The translations under genes and the position numbers were made by a program. From contig JAUHXC010000018.1 in the NCBI GenBank assembly GCA_030427205.1, forward strand, positions 62,001 through 126,000: a DNA stretch of 64,000 nt, given 5' to 3'. The notes beneath the pieces are model-generated. The model was given only the letters and a program-made list of their open reading frames with translations. It did not search any database and was not told where the DNA came from. Position 1 is the first letter of the stretch. Each line of letters opens with the position of its first letter. Source of the DNA: a bacterium (GTDB taxonomy: Bacteria; Myxococcota_A; Bradymonadia; UBA7976; UBA1532). Positions 34,515-43,833 of the stretch are shown in pieces.

Positions 34515-35119
34515 CGGGCCACCTCCCCGTCGGCCGGCGCGGCGGGTACGGCATCACCGGGCTTCACCCCGGGCTCGACCCGGTCGCGGGCGAGGCGCAC
34601 GGCGAGGTCGCGCAGGAAGTCGTCGAGCGGCATCGTCTGCGCCGCGTCGCCCACCGGGGCGCCGTCGGGGCCGATCAGGCGCAACCCGCTCAGGTCACGC
34701 ACCGCGCGCCCGCCGCTCACCCCCGGCACGACCGTCAGCTTGCCCTGGGCCATGCCGCGCACCCGATACGCGCCCGACGGCAGCCGGGTGAGGAAGACCA
34801 CCGCCTGCTCGCCCTCGGCGAACCGGGCCACACCGGCGACCCGCTGCCCGATCACGCCGCTGCGGCCGCCGGCGGTCTCGACGACGAGCGGCCCGTCGAG
34901 GGCGCCTTTGACGATGCGCTCGGGCGTCAGCGGCGTGCGGGTGACGAAGCGCTTGCCCCGGGTGACCGTCTCGCCCTTGCCGGCCACGCCGAGCACGATC
35001 ACGTCGGCGCTGGCGACCAGGGTATCGAGATCGAGCCGGCGGATGGTCGTGGCGTCGACGGGCGTCGTCAGACCCAGAAACAGCGCGAGCGCGGCGGCGC
35101 ACGCCATGATGATTCGCAT
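34511..35119 (-). CDS. Secreted protein paired with the matrixin protease
   Basis: This 202-residue protein has a Sec signal peptide (MRIIMACAAALALFLGLTTP, cleavage near VDA). The mature part is about 175 residues, with a beta-rich core (LVASADVIVLGVAGKGETVT, GEQAVVFLTRLPSGAYRVRG, QGKLTVVPG) and an acidic/proline tail. I recognise no family name, but it reads like the small exported proteins that sit beside matrixins in myxobacterial genomes. The stop overlaps the protease start by four bases, so the two are made together. An inhibitor, chaperone or co-secreted substrate role is possible. The ATG at 35119 has a GAGGTCC ribosome site. Confidence 0.82.
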   Translation of the reverse strand: MRIIMACAAALALFLGLTTPVDATTIRRLDLDTLVASADVIVLGVAGKGETVTRGKRFVTRTPLTPERIVKGALDGPLVVETAGGRSGVIGQRVAGVARFAEGEQAVVFLTRLPSGAYRVRGMAQGKLTVVPGVSGGRAVRDLSGLRLIGPDGAPVGDAAQTMPLDDFLRDLAVRLARDRVEPGVKPGDAVPAAPADGEVAR

Positions 35120-35301
35120 GATGGGACCTCGGTGATGTTCGCGCGCAGTCTACCGCAACTGCGCCGGCCGGGGCAGCGGCGCTCTGCCGCCGACGCGCGA
35201 TCCGGCAGCGGGGTGGCCATTCTCGAAAAAAGTGCTCAAGTCGACGGCGAAGGCGCCGATGACGATGGTGGCCCCGTCCTCGATCCCTGCAAGGCGCGCC
35301 G

Positions 35302-35526
35302 ATGAACGTCTCGACCAGCTACGCACTGCAATACGCTGCCCAGGCGCCGCCCGCGCTCGCGCCCGCCGCGACCGCACATGCGGCCGACGTCATGGTCGCC
35401 GCCAAGGCGCTCGACGCCATCGACGCCCAGGGACAAGCCGCCCTGGTCCTGCTCGAGTCGGTGGCGCAGGTGAGCCAGCTGGCGCAGGTGACCGGGATCG
35501 GCACCCGCATCGACACCTACGCCTGA
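35302..35526 (+). CDS. YjfB-like putative motility peptide
   Basis: This 74-residue protein resembles the YjfB family of putative motility proteins. It starts with a short MNVSTSYALQYAAQ helix, continues with an Ala-rich helix containing DVMVAAKALDAIDAQGQAAL and LLESV, and ends with the characteristic tail GTRIDTYA (family members end in a G-x-x-I-D pattern). It is shorter and more Ala-rich than typical homologues, so the assignment is moderate. A weak AAGG site precedes the ATG. It lies 78 bp before the DgoK homologue on the same strand. The family has no known biochemical function. Confidence 0.6.
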   Translation: MNVSTSYALQYAAQAPPALAPAATAHAADVMVAAKALDAIDAQGQAALVLLESVAQVSQLAQVTGIGTRIDTYA

Positions 35527-35604
35527 TACCCGCTCGCGCACCCCTTCGATTCGAGCCCCCGCCCGCGATACCGTCTCCCGCATGCCGGCGCCGGGAGGCC
35601 TGCG

Positions 35605-36570
35605 ATGACCCACAACCCCGATCCGCCGGGCGAGCCCGGACCGAAGACCGCGCTGGTCGGCCTGACGTGGCATCCGCAGGCGGTGCGTGCTCTGCGGCTC
35701 ACGGCGGACGGCCGGATCCTCGCGACCGCCGAGGAGACCGACTGGCGGGCACGGGTCGCCGCCGACGGGCACGCCGCCGTCTACGACAGCCTGCGCCACG
35801 CGCTCGGCGTGCCCGATGGTTTGCCCGCGCTGCTGGCGGGCGCGGTCGGCGGCCGGCGCGGATGGATCGACGCCGGCTACGTCGATTGCCCGGCGGGGCC
35901 CGGTGAGCTGACCGCCGGGTTGGTGCCGGCGCCCGCCGTACCCGAGGCCCTCATCGTGCCCGGCATCCGCCTGGACACCGTGCGCGGCTGCGACCTGATG
36001 CGCGGGCCGGAGACCCGACTGGCCGGCCTGCTCGAGAGCGTGCCCGGGGCCCGCGACGGCATGCGCGACGGCGTCGTCTGCCTGCCCGGTCATCACACGA
36101 CGTGGGTCCGGCTCGGCGACGGGCGCGTTCGGGCTTTCGTGACCCATACGACCGGCGAAGTGATGCAGCTGGCCCGGCGCCACGGCACGCCGGGGCGCTC
36201 GATGACCGGCGAGGGCCACGACCCCACCGCCTTCACCGCGGGCGTCGACGCCTCGGGCAAACCCGGCGGACCGTTGGACCACCTCTTCCAAGCGCGCGCG
36301 CTGGCCCGCACCGGGCGGCTGCGGCCCGAGGACGTGCACCCGTGGACCCGCGGCATGCTCATCGGCCACGAGTGCCGCGGGATGCGGGCCCGCTGGCGCG
36401 ACGCGAGCGCCGTGGTGCTCGTGGGCGGCCTCGAACCCATGGCGCGCTACGCCGAGGCGCTGAGGCGGATCGCGGTGACGGCGGTGCAGATCGACGGCGA
36501 CGTGGCCCTCGCCCGCGGCTTCGCGCGCCTGGCCCGCCGCGCCGGCCTTGTCGCAGATCCGACGGGCTGA
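35605..36570 (+). CDS. dgoK: 2-dehydro-3-deoxygalactonokinase (DgoK) homologue with altered N-terminus
   Basis: This 321-residue protein matches DgoK along most of its length: LLAGAVGGRRGWIDAGYVDC, IVPGIRLDT, GCDLMRGPETRLAGLL, GVVCLPGHHTTWVRLGDGRV and FVTHTTGEVMQL, all in the expected order. DgoK phosphorylates 2-keto-3-deoxygalactonate in the De Ley-Doudoroff galactonate pathway. The usual phosphate-binding DWGTTN motif near the N-terminus is replaced here by GLTWHPQAVRAL. The Asp and both Thr are not recognisable, so kinase activity is doubtful. No aldolase or dehydratase of the pathway lies nearby. The ATG has GGGAGG upstream. It may be a diverged sugar-binding or moonlighting homologue. 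Confidence 0.78.
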   Translation: MTHNPDPPGEPGPKTALVGLTWHPQAVRALRLTADGRILATAEETDWRARVAADGHAAVYDSLRHALGVPDGLPALLAGAVGGRRGWIDAGYVDCPAGPGELTAGLVPAPAVPEALIVPGIRLDTVRGCDLMRGPETRLAGLLESVPGARDGMRDGVVCLPGHHTTWVRLGDGRVRAFVTHTTGEVMQLARRHGTPGRSMTGEGHDPTAFTAGVDASGKPGGPLDHLFQARALARTGRLRPEDVHPWTRGMLIGHECRGMRARWRDASAVVLVGGLEPMARYAEALRRIAVTAVQIDGDVALARGFARLARRAGLVADPTG

Positions 36571-36592
36571 GCCGGTCACCGATCAGCGCCGC

Positions 36593-38221
36593 TCAGCGCC
36601 GCTCGAGCGCGCCGCGATCGAGGTCGATGAAGCGCGCGCCATCCCACGCCCGCTCGGTCCCGCGCAGATCGACGCGCAACCACTCGACGGCGGACGGCGG
36701 CAGATCCTGTCCGCGCGCGCTGTCGACGGCCGGCGAGTCGGCCGCGGGCACCGGCCAGCCGTCGGGCCGCTCGATACGCGGATCGGCGCCGTCGTTGCCC
36801 ATGCCCGGCGGCAACGGACCACCGCTGGCGAGCGTATTGTGGTCGCCTTCGAGCGTCGCCTGGACCGCGTCCTCCTGGTTGTAGCTGGGCCACCAGCGGC
36901 CATCGAGCACGATGTCGCGCGGGGCGTCGGTCGACCAGTCGCGATTGCCGGCGAGCACGTTGTTGATCATCACCCCATGGGGCCGCGGCTGCCCGGCCGC
37001 GCTCTGATACAGGCTGACCCCGATGTTGCCGTCGACGATCGTATTGTTGAGCATCACCGGCCGGGCCCCGTTCTTGAAGCCGATGCCGTGGTAGCAGCGC
37101 TCGATGACGTTGCCCACGATGATGATGTCGATGTCGCCGTCGCCGGTGATGCCGCCGCCGTTGATGCCCGCTCGGCGCGCCCCGAGGTCGAGCGGGCGGT
37201 AGTCGCGGATGTGATTGCCGATCACGAAGGCCGAGCAGCGGTCGAGATCGATGGCGTCGTCCTCCCCTTCGGCGAAGGCGTTGCCCACCAGCACCGGCCA
37301 CTCACCCACACAGTCCTGCAGATCGATCGCGTCCCGATAGCCGCGTCGCGGGCCGAAGACATTGCCTTCGATGCGGATCGCCCCGCCGCCGCGGGTGCGC
37401 ACCATCTCGCCGCCTTCATCCGGCGCGCTCGCCATGCCGACCCGGCTGTCGCGCAGCTCGACCCGCTGCGCCCGCGGCATGTCCAGCGCCACGTCGACCC
37501 AATGATCCAGCTCGGCGCCGACGATGCGGGTGCGGGCGCCATCGGCGGCGTGCGCGACCGTCAGCAGCCGATCGCCGCCGCCGATGCGCACGTGGTGCAG
37601 GGCGTTGGGGCCCCCGCGCAGCGCGATGGTATCGAAGGCTTCCTCCTCGAGCGCGGCGCCCGCGACGCCCGTCCGCCCGAGCCAGACCGGCGCGTCGGCG
37701 TCTCCGATGGCATAGAGCCGGCCCTCGACCTCGATCGCGGCCCCGGGCCCCAGCTCCAGACCGGCGCCGGGCGCCAGCGCCAACAAACCGCCCGCCGCGA
37801 TCGTGAGCCCGCCGGGCACCGCGAGGATGACCCCGGCCGGCACCACGACCGCGTCTTCGACCACGGCGCCCAACTGCTCGATCCGCACCGCAGCGGGCGC
37901 CGAGCGCAGCGCAGATCGCACAGCGCCGACCGACAGCTCACCGGCCTCGTAGGCGTCGAAGAGCGCCCGCAGGTCGAGCGCCTCGGGCCAGCCGGCGTCG
38001 GGATCGGGCGGCGCGCCGTCGATCGCAGGAAAGCCGTCGGGCGGGCCCGCGTCGGGCGCGCCACCCGATCCCGCGTCGGCCTCGGGTTCGACGTCCGTCG
38101 GGTCGGCAGCGTCCACCAACGGGCCCGTATCGACCGCCGCCGTATCCCCATCGCAGCCGCATGACAGCAGCGCGCCGAGCAGCGTCGCACCGGCCAGCAT
38201 CCAGTCGAGACGTCGCCTCAT
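36593..38221 (-). CDS. Right-handed beta-helix lipoprotein
   Basis: This 542-residue lipoprotein has a signal peptide with Cys near residue 23 (LLGALLSCGCDG) and a Pro/Asp/Ala-rich linker to about residue 80. A parallel beta-helix follows, visible as repeated short turns: LTIAAGGLLALAPGAGLEL, HHVRIGG, IRIEGNVFG, PVLVGNAFAEG, FVIGNHIRD, IIIVGNVIERC, PVMLNNTIVDG. Such folds occur in pectate-lyase-like enzymes and surface adhesins. No catalytic set is evident, although DAIDL and DDAIDL Asp clusters line one face. The start overlaps the upstream CotH-lectin gene's stop by four bases (ATGA). It is the third gene of the CotH operon and converges on dgoK. Confidence 0.88.
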   Translation of the reverse strand: MRRRLDWMLAGATLLGALLSCGCDGDTAAVDTGPLVDAADPTDVEPEADAGSGGAPDAGPPDGFPAIDGAPPDPDAGWPEALDLRALFDAYEAGELSVGAVRSALRSAPAAVRIEQLGAVVEDAVVVPAGVILAVPGGLTIAAGGLLALAPGAGLELGPGAAIEVEGRLYAIGDADAPVWLGRTGVAGAALEEEAFDTIALRGGPNALHHVRIGGGDRLLTVAHAADGARTRIVGAELDHWVDVALDMPRAQRVELRDSRVGMASAPDEGGEMVRTRGGGAIRIEGNVFGPRRGYRDAIDLQDCVGEWPVLVGNAFAEGEDDAIDLDRCSAFVIGNHIRDYRPLDLGARRAGINGGGITGDGDIDIIIVGNVIERCYHGIGFKNGARPVMLNNTIVDGNIGVSLYQSAAGQPRPHGVMINNVLAGNRDWSTDAPRDIVLDGRWWPSYNQEDAVQATLEGDHNTLASGGPLPPGMGNDGADPRIERPDGWPVPAADSPAVDSARGQDLPPSAVEWLRVDLRGTERAWDGARFIDLDRGALERR

Positions 38222-40017
38222 GGCCCCACCAACCGGCAGATCACCGGATACCGCAATCCACAATGCACCGCCCGCCACAGCCCCGAGTCCCGGCCGAGCA
38301 CCACGCACCCGCCGCCGTGGGGCTCGTCGGGCGCCCAGGCGGTGTAGTCGACCGGGCTGCCATCGAGCCAGACCGGCGCGTCGTCGACGAACCGCATGCC
38401 CAACCACCAATCGCTGCGCACCCGCTGCATGGCCAGGGCGGTCAGCGCGGCCTGCTCCTCGGCGCTGCGCACGCTCGCCAGACGCAGCCCGTAGCGCGCG
38501 CAGATCTCCTCGGGCTGGGCGTAGGTGGCCTCTCCGTGGCAGAGCAGGAAGCGCGCCCCATCCGGCCCGTCGACGATGCGACAAGGCGGGCAATCCTGGC
38601 CGTCGTCGGTGACCCCCGAGCAGCTCTGATCGATCTCGTCCCCGCAAACCTCGGCCGCCCCCGGATGCCGGCCCGGATCGTCCTCGTCGCAGTCCCCGGC
38701 GCAGGCCAGGGTCAGGTCGCCGTCGAGATCGTCGGCCGGGTCGAGGCAGCGCAGCCCGGCGAGCATGCGCGCCGGATGCTCGCCGGCATACGCCAACAGC
38801 TCGGCGAGGGCATCGGCCCGCCGCTCGGGCGACGTGGGGTTCTTGGGATCGGCCTCGAGCACCGGATCGATCAGCGCGCGGATCTGCTCGACCTCGGCGG
38901 CGGTATCGTGGGCCGCCTGCAGCTCGGCGAAGGCCCGCACCTGCTCGGCGTACGGCAACCGACAGGGCAGCCAGTCGGCGCACATGCGGAACAACCGCCC
39001 GCGGCCGACGAAGGGGTCGCGCACGCGGGCGTAGATCTGATCGGTGCCCCAGGGCACGAACAGCGCCCGGCCGTCCGACGGGCGGAACCAGACGAAGTAG
39101 TTGTTGCGCTGGGCCGCGTAGCCATCCCAATGACCGAGCACCATCTCGGCGGCGAAGAAGCGCCGGGCGGCCGGCAGATCGACCACCGCGCCCACGTCGA
39201 GGTCGAAGGTCAGCGGCAGCGCCCGATCGAGGCCGGCGATCAGCCGCCGCAGCGTCGCGCGGTCGCCGTCCTGCCCGGCGTCGCGGTCGAAGGTGTCGAT
39301 GTCGGCCAGCCACAGGTCCCGATCGAACTCGCCCTCGTAGAGCACCGCCGGCCCCTGCCCGGGCGCGATCCGCTCGAGGAAGACCTCGTCCACCGGCTCG
39401 ATGGCGGTGTAGAGCCCATACGGCTGCCCGTTGACGAAGAGCTCGGCGTAGCCCACCCGCGGCGCGGGCACGCCCATCCGGGCGAACCCGGTCGCCGCCA
39501 GCCGCTCGCGCACCTTGCTGTGGTCCTGCACCATGTTGTTGAAGGTGAACTGCCGCAGCCCGTGCAGCCGGGCGCCGGGCGCGTAGCGGGCGACGTCGAT
39601 CTTGAACGCCGCCTTGCTGGTGATCGGCTTGAAGCTCGCCGACCCCTTGAGCCGGACGCCGACCCCGTCGCGCCGCACGCCGTCGATGACGACGTTGCCG
39701 GCGACATAGGTCCGCGGCGCCGCCCGCAGCAGCCCGAACGCCACGTCGTCGAGCTCGATATCGACCCGGACGACCACCTGCGCGCCGAAGAGCCGGGCCT
39801 GGGCCGCCACCGTGCCCGGATCCTGGCCGCCGTCCGCCGGCAGCGCGGCGTCGGCCGCGTCCGGCCCGAGATCGGCCGCCGCGTCGGGCTCGGCGTCGGG
39901 CAGCGCCGCCGCGACGTCCCCCGGCTCGGCGTCGCCCGTCGGCGCCAGCGGCGGCGCGTCACAGCCGAAGCCGAGCGCCACCGCCGCAAAGACCGTCAAC
40001 GGGCGCCCACGCCTCAT
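38218..40017 (-). CDS. CotH-family kinase lipoprotein with MopE-like motif and C-type lectin-like domain
   Basis: This 599-residue lipoprotein (signal ending LGFGC) has a CotH domain around 70-340: GVGVRLKGSASFKP, then KVRERLAATGFARMGV, YAELFVNGQPYGLYTAIEPV, and PWGTDQIYARV in place of the usual PWDxD. CotH proteins are atypical protein kinases first known from spore coats. Around 440-485 there is a short Asp/Cys segment (CAGDCDEDDPGRHPGAAEVC) like MopE units. The last 120 residues form a C-type lectin-like domain (EQAALTALAMQRVRSDWWLG, VWLDGSPVDYTAWAPDEPHG, GCVVLG, CGLRYPVICRLVG). The start overlaps the first CotH gene's stop (ATGA). The combination of kinase and lectin on one lipoprotein suggests a surface protein that binds sugars. 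Confidence 0.88.
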   Translation of the reverse strand: MRRGRPLTVFAAVALGFGCDAPPLAPTGDAEPGDVAAALPDAEPDAAADLGPDAADAALPADGGQDPGTVAAQARLFGAQVVVRVDIELDDVAFGLLRAAPRTYVAGNVVIDGVRRDGVGVRLKGSASFKPITSKAAFKIDVARYAPGARLHGLRQFTFNNMVQDHSKVRERLAATGFARMGVPAPRVGYAELFVNGQPYGLYTAIEPVDEVFLERIAPGQGPAVLYEGEFDRDLWLADIDTFDRDAGQDGDRATLRRLIAGLDRALPLTFDLDVGAVVDLPAARRFFAAEMVLGHWDGYAAQRNNYFVWFRPSDGRALFVPWGTDQIYARVRDPFVGRGRLFRMCADWLPCRLPYAEQVRAFAELQAAHDTAAEVEQIRALIDPVLEADPKNPTSPERRADALAELLAYAGEHPARMLAGLRCLDPADDLDGDLTLACAGDCDEDDPGRHPGAAEVCGDEIDQSCSGVTDDGQDCPPCRIVDGPDGARFLLCHGEATYAQPEEICARYGLRLASVRSAEEQAALTALAMQRVRSDWWLGMRFVDDAPVWLDGSPVDYTAWAPDEPHGGGCVVLGRDSGLWRAVHCGLRYPVICRLVGP

Positions 40018-41555
40018 GGCAACAGCGCCCGCAGGGTCTCGACCCGCTCGGCCTGACGGTCTGCCATCGCCGGGGCGTCGACGTCGGGCGCGGGGGAGAC
40101 GCCGTCGCGGGTCATGATCTCGAGCACCCCGGGCCGCGCGAGATACACCGCCAGCTCGGCCGCCGAGCGCCGCACCGCCTCGGCGTAGGCCGCGGGTGAC
40201 AGCGGCCCGTCGATCAACCGCTGCAGCCGCTCGACGTAGCGCGCCTGCACCACCGGGTCGCTCATCACCGGGCGATCGAGCCCCGACTCGGCGCAGTACA
40301 TCAGCGGCTCGGGGATCGGGTTGCCCACGTGGCAGCGCGTCTGCACTCCGTCGTAGTCCCAAGGCATGATGGCGAACCACGGATCCGCCGCGCCGACGGG
40401 CCCCGGCCGGGCGTAGAAGTACACCTCGTCGCGGTAGTCGCCGTTCTCGAGCACGCTGTTGAGGGCCAGCCAGTCGAGATAGGCGGTGTAGTCCATGCGC
40501 CGGCCGAGCTGGTCGAGCAGCGCCTCACCGCTCAGGCCGTCGGCGAGCGTATACAAGGCACGATACGGCCCCAGGACCGCCTCGCGGTCGCCGATGTCAT
40601 CCTCATCGGGCACCTTGATCTCCTCCTCGGCGTCGTTGAGCCGCCGGATCACCAGATCGGTGCCGCCCGAGACCCGATCGGCCGCTTTGCGCGGCCGCTC
40701 GACCATCAGATAGACCCCGCGGGTGCCCTCGCCGTAGCGCAGCTCGGCGAAGCCGAACCACGCCGGGAAGAGCCCGATCGCCCGCATGATCGCCGACGCG
40801 CTGTGCATGCGCAGATACGGGGTGTCCTCGCACATCGACAGCAGCGTCAGGTGCTCGAGCGGCGGGCTGTCGCCGATACGCGCCGGCTCGTCGAAGCGCA
40901 CGGTGAACGACCGCCGCGCGCAGAAGAACGTGCCCTTGCCCCGCAGGTTGATCTCGGCAGATGGCCCGGGCACGCCGCCGATCCGGGTGCCGACGATGTA
41001 GCGCGCCTCCCGGGTGCGCTCGCGGCGCACGGCGTCGACCTGCTCGGGGGTCATCACCAGTTCGAACGTCTGGTGCACGTCCACGATGGGGATCTCGATG
41101 GGCCAGCGCCCGTCGGCGTCGAGCCAGACCGTCGCCTGGCCGCCGTCCTCGTCGGCGTCGATCGCCGCGGTCAACTCGAAGGTCGCCCGCGGCTGATCGG
41201 CGCTCAACTCGATCGCCTCCGGGCGCATGGCGGCGCCCTCCGCCGAGACCCGCACGACCCCCTCGGCCTGGGCCGACAAGACCACCTCGAAGGTGCTCGG
41301 GCGGCCCTCGACGAGGCGCACGGGCCAGCCGGCGATGCGGGCCGGCGCCGCGGGATCGAGCAGGCCGGCGTCGGGCGCCGGCTCGACGGGCGCCATATCG
41401 ACGCGGGGCGCCGGGGCATCGGGCGCCGCGCCGTCGAGCACGGGCTCGACATCGGGGGCCGACTCGACCGGCGTCGATGCTGTGCCATCGTCGCAGGCGA
41501 CCAGAAACAACCCCGCCAGCACGAGCCGGCGGGCGGCGGTATACGTCACGGGCAT
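40014..41555 (-). CDS. CotH-family kinase lipoprotein
   Basis: This 513-residue lipoprotein has a signal ending LVAC and a Pro/Asp-rich linker. A beta-sandwich-like region (about 70-165) follows, then a fuller CotH domain (about 170-480): INLRGKGTFFCARRSFTVRF, LRMHSASAIMRAIGLFPAW, YGEGTRGVYLMVERPRKA and the catalytic-type PWDYDGV. In CotH kinases the LRGKG lysine, the Glu after GVY/GLY and the DxD-like Asp form the active centre, and all three are present here, unlike the next gene, which has PWGTD. The ATG is preceded by GGGAG. It is the first gene of the three-gene CotH/beta-helix set and is divergent from the ABC transporter genes. Confidence 0.9.
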   Translation of the reverse strand: MPVTYTAARRLVLAGLFLVACDDGTASTPVESAPDVEPVLDGAAPDAPAPRVDMAPVEPAPDAGLLDPAAPARIAGWPVRLVEGRPSTFEVVLSAQAEGVVRVSAEGAAMRPEAIELSADQPRATFELTAAIDADEDGGQATVWLDADGRWPIEIPIVDVHQTFELVMTPEQVDAVRRERTREARYIVGTRIGGVPGPSAEINLRGKGTFFCARRSFTVRFDEPARIGDSPPLEHLTLLSMCEDTPYLRMHSASAIMRAIGLFPAWFGFAELRYGEGTRGVYLMVERPRKAADRVSGGTDLVIRRLNDAEEEIKVPDEDDIGDREAVLGPYRALYTLADGLSGEALLDQLGRRMDYTAYLDWLALNSVLENGDYRDEVYFYARPGPVGAADPWFAIMPWDYDGVQTRCHVGNPIPEPLMYCAESGLDRPVMSDPVVQARYVERLQRLIDGPLSPAAYAEAVRRSAAELAVYLARPGVLEIMTRDGVSPAPDVDAPAMADRQAERVETLRALLP

Positions 41556-41687
41556 CACGCTCCCGATTGCCAGGACCGCGATGATACGGAAGCGGGCCGC
41601 ATGGGGTCCATCGTGGGCAAAATTGCGGCCAATCGGCCCCGTGATGCATCTCGGGTAGCAACGACGGCGATCGACGGAGCGTGCGAC

Positions 41688-42387
<700 letters not shown>

Positions 42388-42395
<8 letters not shown>

Positions 42396-43833
42396 GCGGA
42401 CGTCGATCGTGCTGACCGTGGCCCGCAAGGAGCTGCGCGAGCTGATGCGGGACGGCCGGCTGCGGGTGCTGGGCGCGCTGGTCGTGGTGCTGACCCTCGC
42501 CGCGCTGGCCTTCGGCGCGGTGCAGACCGAGCGGGCACACCACGCCCGCGCGCACGCCGCCGAGCAAGCCGACACACAGTGGCGCGACCAAGGGGAGAAG
42601 AACCCGCACGTCGCGGCACACTATGGCACACACGTCTTCGCGCCGACGTCGGCGGCGACGGCCATCGACCCGGGTGTCTCGGCCCACCTGGGGCGCTCGC
42701 TGCGCATCGAAGCCCATCAACGCAACCTGGCCGGGCATACCGCCGCGGCGGACGGCTCGAGCGTGCAGCGCATGGGCCAGCTCTCGGTGGCGGCGGTCTT
42801 CCTGCAGCTGGTCCCGCTGCTGATCATCGCCTTGGGCTACGGCCTGTGGAGCCGCGAGCGGGAGCGGCGCACGCTGGCGCAGGCCCTGAGTACGGGCGTC
42901 GAGCAGCGGGCCCTCGGGCGGGGCAAGGCCCTGGCCCTGGCGACGGCGATCGCCGGCCTGCTCGCGCCGGCGGCGCTGCTCATCGTCGGGGTGCTCTGGG
43001 CCCTGGGCGGGGGCGACGGCGGCACATTGGTGCGGGTCGGGCTGCTGCTGGCGGGCTACGGTGTCTACTTCGCGATCTTCGGCGGGCTGACGCTCTACGC
43101 GTCGGCGACCGCGCGCTCGTCCCGGGCGGCCCTGGTGACGCTGGTCGGCGTGTGGGGCCTCTTCACCCTGGTGCTGCCCCGCGCCGCCGGCGAGCTGGCG
43201 GGCTGGATGAGCCCCCTGCCCTCGCGCGCCGAGCTGGCCCGGGACGTCGCCGAGAGCCTCGAGCGCGGCCTCGACGGCGAGCAGGAGCGTGAGGCCGAGG
43301 TCGAGCGCATCACCCAGGAGCTGATGGCCGAGGCGGGCATCGCCGACGCCGGCATGCTGATGGCCGACGAGATGTTCTCGGTGGGCTACGAGCTGCGGGC
43401 CGAGGCCCGCTGGGAGGACATGATCTTCGATCATCACGTCCGGCGCCTCGACGACCGCATCGCAGCCCAGCAGCGCTGGATCGCGTGGGTCGGGCTCGCC
43501 TCGCCCTATGTGGCGATGCGCAACCTGTCAGCCGGGCTCTGCGGCACCGATGTGGCCCACCACCGCCACTTCACCGAGTACGCCGAGACCTGGCGCAAGG
43601 CGCTGGTCGAGCAGCTCAACAACGCCTTCGCCGAGCGCGCGGGCGCCCAGGGCTGGGCCTACAAGGCCGGCCCCGAGCTGTGGGACGAGGCGCCGCCGTT
43701 CGCGTACGCCGCGCCCGGCGCCGGCTTCGCGCTCGGCGCGCACCGCGTCAGCCTGCTGGCCCTCGGCGGATGGCTGTTGGCGGCGCTGGCCCTGGCCCGG
43801 GCCTCCGCCCGGCGGATTCGGGTGACGGCATGA
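42388..43833 (+). CDS. ABC-2 type permease with large extracytoplasmic loop (DUF3526-like)
   Basis: This 481-residue membrane protein has an N-terminal helix (LRVLGALVVVLTLAALAFGA), a long periplasmic loop, then helices around LQLVPLLIIALGYGLW, LATAIAGLLAPAALLIVGVL, LLLAGYGVYFAIFGGLTLYA and LVTLVGVWGLFTLVLP, a second long charged loop, and a final helix (LLALGGWLLAALALA). This is the layout of DUF3526-type ABC-2 permeases. It overlaps the ATPase gene by eight bases and the second permease by four (ATGA), so one complex with two permeases is expected. The exported substrate cannot be read from sequence. Confidence 0.88.
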
